DNA from: Rallus limicola
Lineage: Eukaryota > Chordata > Aves > Gruiformes > Rallidae
Assembly: GCA_022605955.1 (NCBI GenBank)
Contig: JAKCOZ010000008.1
Span: 21,577,083-21,641,082 of the forward strand
Direction: 5' to 3'
Length of the DNA: 64,000 bases
In this document: positions 60,929 to 64,000 of the stretch, one piece after another
Numbering within the stretch: position 1 is the stretch's first letter
Layout: every line of letters begins with the position of its first letter
The notes under the pieces: generated by a model
Databases searched by the model: none
The model's input: the letters and a program-made list of their open reading frames with translations, nothing else
What the model was told of the DNA's origin: nothing
Position numbers and translations under genes: made by a program

Positions 60929-61924
60929 GTGGGTACACTGGTTTTTGCAATTAATAATGACCTTATTTTTAGAAAACACATTAAATATGCACTAAGATAA
61001 TTAACTGCAAGGAAGCACAGAAACTGTTAAAAGAGTCCTTTGTGTTGTTTGTCTGGTCAGAGGTTTTAGCTACGCTTGCATCTGCCAATATAAACCAGCT
61101 ATTCATGGCCTATAAGGTCCTTGGTTTATTATTGACTCATTATATTGGCTGCTGTAGGCAGTGTAAAATGATGTGGTTGCAGGCACAGTTGGCAGATTTA
61201 CTGCACCAATAGCTGAGGCAGCAGATTTTTGAAGTCTTGTGGTAAAGTGGGCTCTCAGTAAAAAGGAACTGTTAAAATGTATAGGCTAGGATGGTTCAGG
61301 CTCCCTTTAGCAGCTCTTCATATATCATCAGATCACATTATGGCCCCCATTTGGGGCTCAGCAGCCTGCTACAGTTGTCAGAAGACTGCAAAGTAATGAA
61401 GACTAATAGGTAGCAGCCCTAGTCTTCTAAGCATGGAATTTTTATTGCAGTGAACTTGTCATCTTTCTTTTGTGTGACAGACCTAGACACAGTGTGCAAT
61501 ATTAACTGCAAGCCGCTTTTATAGGTTTCTGAATGCTTTTACTTTTTAGCCAGAGGAGTTATGAAGATGCGGTTTTATTTAACTTTGATTAGAAGAAGAG
61601 TAATTGGCATAAAATGCCAGCATTTGGTTTTTAGTTGTGAGCATTTTTTTATTGTATATTGGTGGTAATGTATGATAAATGCAATTGCATTTGTAGGATA
61701 AATATTCCTGGTATTCTTTTTATCTTTCTCCCCCCTCCCTTTTTTTTTTTTTTTAATATTCCTATCAGTGGTTTTCTAGTCCAGCTGCATAATAATTATA
61801 TATGTGCTCCTTGTTTGATGGTAAGAAATGCAACCCAGAATGGCTTACAGTTACGGGTCAGTAGCTAAATGGGCTGAATGTTTTTAGTAATTGTGTGAGT
61901 TTGTTTTTTTTTTTCTTTCAACAG
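60929..61924 (+). other. MTX2: MTX2 intron 2
   Basis: A 996-nt intron with GTGGGT and TTTCAACAG ends. It includes pyrimidine-rich runs at about 61728-61755 and 61903-61918. No other gene is recognised. Confidence 0.85.
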
Positions 61925-61971
61925 ATGAACAAATTTTGCTTTCTGATAATGCATCTTCCCTCGCTGTTCAG
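61925..61971 (+). CDS. MTX2: Metaxin-2, coding exon 3 (last one in the window)
   Basis: The 47-nt exon reads DEQILLSDNASSLAVQ, with the aspartate split across the exon 2/3 junction, followed by the donor CAG|GTAAAA. It matches metaxin 2 residues 30-45. Human has glycine at position 30, so the junction residue differs. The exon ends in phase 0. The following coding segment, which should begin AFLQMC, is not found before 64000, so the gene is cut by the window edge. Confidence 0.93.
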
Positions 61972-64000
61972 GTAAAATGTCATCTTTTCTAATATAAAAA
62001 TTGTAATTTTTTAAAATTTAATTTTAATTATCTAGCTAGAGTAACTATATCCAACTAAATGAATGATTTAAGAATTATTTCTGTCAAAATCAGTGGCTTA
62101 TTTTCTGCATCTGATGCGCTTTACATTGTCATTGAACTGTCAGAGCCTAAAGGACATGAGGATTTTGAGAGTCCTATCTGGAGTGCCGCTGCTTATGCTT
62201 GTATTTATATTGGTCTATGATTGTACAGTATCTGATTGTCTACCTGTTCTGGGAACTGTGCATGGTTCCCATCTTTTGTCACTTGGTATGCTAGTTTGTC
62301 TTGTAACATCTTGCATGATGCCTGGTTATTTAATTCACAAAGGTAGTACTACCTCAAACTCGAGGCATATTTGCTTCCTGCTCTGGGTATCAAATCTCTG
62401 TATATCTGATAGGTTTTCTCAGTTTAGTCCTCTATGCAGAGTTGAGATCCAGTGTGGTTTTTAGAAATAGTCCATATAATTGACAAACTTGCATCTCTAA
62501 TTGACTTAAAAGCACGTCTGTGGCTGTGAAGTCTGCATAAACTCCATTAACCTGTTAGGTTCAGTAACCCCAAACCTCAAGGGGATGTTTTCCCCATTAG
62601 TAGAGAGGGCCTGGCTGTCAGAAGTGGTGGTGGTGAGCAGGATGTCTTTAAGGTTCCTGTTCTTCAAAGCAACTTTGCTGCTCCTCTGCATAGTGGGGAG
62701 TTGTACTGCTCCCGTGCTCCTTGCTTTTTTGTGCATGGTCTATCTCAGAGCAGCAGCCTTTGAGGGCTATCCAAAAGGGTCACAGCTCAGTCAGCCAAAG
62801 CGGGGCACTTGGAGACTGCACCTTAGGATCGTTTGGTCATGGTAACTACCTCCAGGATCTATAACTATTTTCCTCCCCATATGGCAATTTAGGAAATGCC
62901 TCCAAGAGTAAATAAATTATATCCCAGCAAGAAGGTACCTGCTGGAAAGATGAGTCATGTTTGATATGCCAAATAAATGAGGCAATGTTTATTTGTTTGG
63001 GCAGTGTGTTTTATATTGTGCCTCACAGTAATGCAAATAAATATTTTTGTTGCTCACTTGATCTCAGTGTTGCTTTTTATTCCAGCAACTGTGTTTTTGT
63101 GGTCCTCATGAATTTTCTCAGCATCTAACAATACGTGTAGGTGTGGCTTATATTTAAAACACAGAAAAGAAACAGCAGCATCACCCTAAAATTTCCTTTT
63201 GTAATGCATCATTTTGCTTTACTGTTTCCAGCCCATTGTTATCCTACATGTGTCACTTAGATGATAAATTAACTATAATATATTAAAAATGCTTGTTTTG
63301 CTTCAATATTCTCTAGCTGGACAGCTGATAGTAGCCATGACTATAAATATAGCTCTGGTAGATAATCTGATCTTAAACTTTATAGAACAATTTTGTATTG
63401 GGGGATCATATCTGTTTTGAAGAATCTGTGTAACATGGTTGTGACTGCGAAAGAGTCACTCCCCTTGGTGTCTTTGATACATTTTTCAATGATAGCAGGA
63501 TCTGTAGTTACGAATTACTAGCTTAGTGATCAGAAAGCTTTAAATATTAGTGTTTTGCATAAGGAAGCTACTGAGTTCTTCTGTTTTAGAATTTACTTTT
63601 TATTCTGATGAGAGGCTGTTTATCTTTTAGTGGTTATCTTTCTGACTTGTTTTTGGAAGGGGGGCAATGGGAGCTAGGTTGGAGGTGTGTGTGTGTGTGT
63701 GTGTCTTTTTTATGAGGAAGAAATAGGAATGGGGAATAGGAGGAGAAATAGAAACTGGAACATAGGGTTTTTTTCTCCCACTATTGACATTCCTTTTTCC
63801 CGTTACTGATTTGGGGCACATGAATATCACCAGGGCAGATACATAGCTTGTTCATGGCTTTTTGAGCTTCCATGTGGTGAAAACACATCTGAATTTTGAG
63901 TCCTTCTGATCAAAAGAGCATGTGGAGTCAGATGCCATCAGATCTTTATGGAACATGGTTCACAACAAGATTCTAAATGTGCTGCAACTGGTCTCACAGA
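61972..64000 (+). other. MTX2: MTX2 intron 3, partial
   Basis: AT-rich intronic sequence runs to the window end. A (TG)10 microsatellite lies at 63685-63704. Open frames at 62093-62464 and 62585-62845 look by chance and lack domains or splice context that would fit metaxin 2. Confidence 0.75.
63685..63704. repeat. (TG)10 microsatellite
   Basis: Ten uninterrupted GT units within MTX2 intron 3. Confidence 0.9.

Noticed and set aside
1..64000. CRISPR arrays, operons, prokaryotic ribosome-binding sites, tRNA or rRNA genes
   Set aside because: The window is vertebrate nuclear DNA with spliced genes. No spaced direct-repeat arrays or tRNA-like internal promoter boxes were recognised.

Overview
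The window is a vertebrate nuclear locus: the anterior (3') end of a HOXD cluster and its flank. All recognised genes lie on the plus strand, in the order mir-10b, HOXD4, HOXD3, HOXD1, then the 5' end of MTX2 (metaxin 2). The organism is most likely a bird. HOXD4 looks like the avian protein as I recall it, two fragments of the avian/reptilian LINE CR1 are present, introns and spacers are compact, and GC-rich CpG islands are frequent. I cannot name the species.

Layout. 1-5110 is the upstream spacer, presumably toward HOXD8, with a direct-repeat-5 retinoic acid response element at 3756-3772. The mir-10b hairpin is at 5111-5220. HOXD4 occupies 6470-7588 in two coding exons, with its 3'UTR to about 7930. 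The 14-kb HOXD4-HOXD3 interval holds at least four CpG islands, a second DR5-like element, and two candidate non-coding leader exons for HOXD3. HOXD3 coding sequence is 21850-23564, again in two exons, and a 21-bp minisatellite lies just upstream of its leader splice acceptor. The HOXD3-HOXD1 spacer is 24-31.5 kb. HOXD1 (32125-32922) is short and strongly diverged. About 14 kb of ordinary intergenic DNA follows, with a CR1 copy. MTX2 exon 1 is at 47286 and exons 2 and 3 are at about 60.9 and 61.9 kb; the rest of MTX2 is beyond the window.

How it works together. The three HOX genes encode homeodomain transcription factors of paralog groups 4, 3 and 1, each with a PBX-binding hexapeptide in exon 1 and a homeodomain in exon 2. 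They pattern the hindbrain and anterior axis in collinear order, and retinoic acid is the classic inducer of this end of the cluster, which fits the RARE-type elements. mir-10b is embedded upstream of HOXD4 as in other vertebrates. MTX2 is an unrelated mitochondrial outer-membrane import gene that conventionally flanks the cluster.

I see no undescribed biological system here. The items most worth a second look are the eroded avian-type HOXD1, the minisatellite beside the HOXD3 leader acceptor, the HOXD3 leader-exon model, and several candidate cis-elements.
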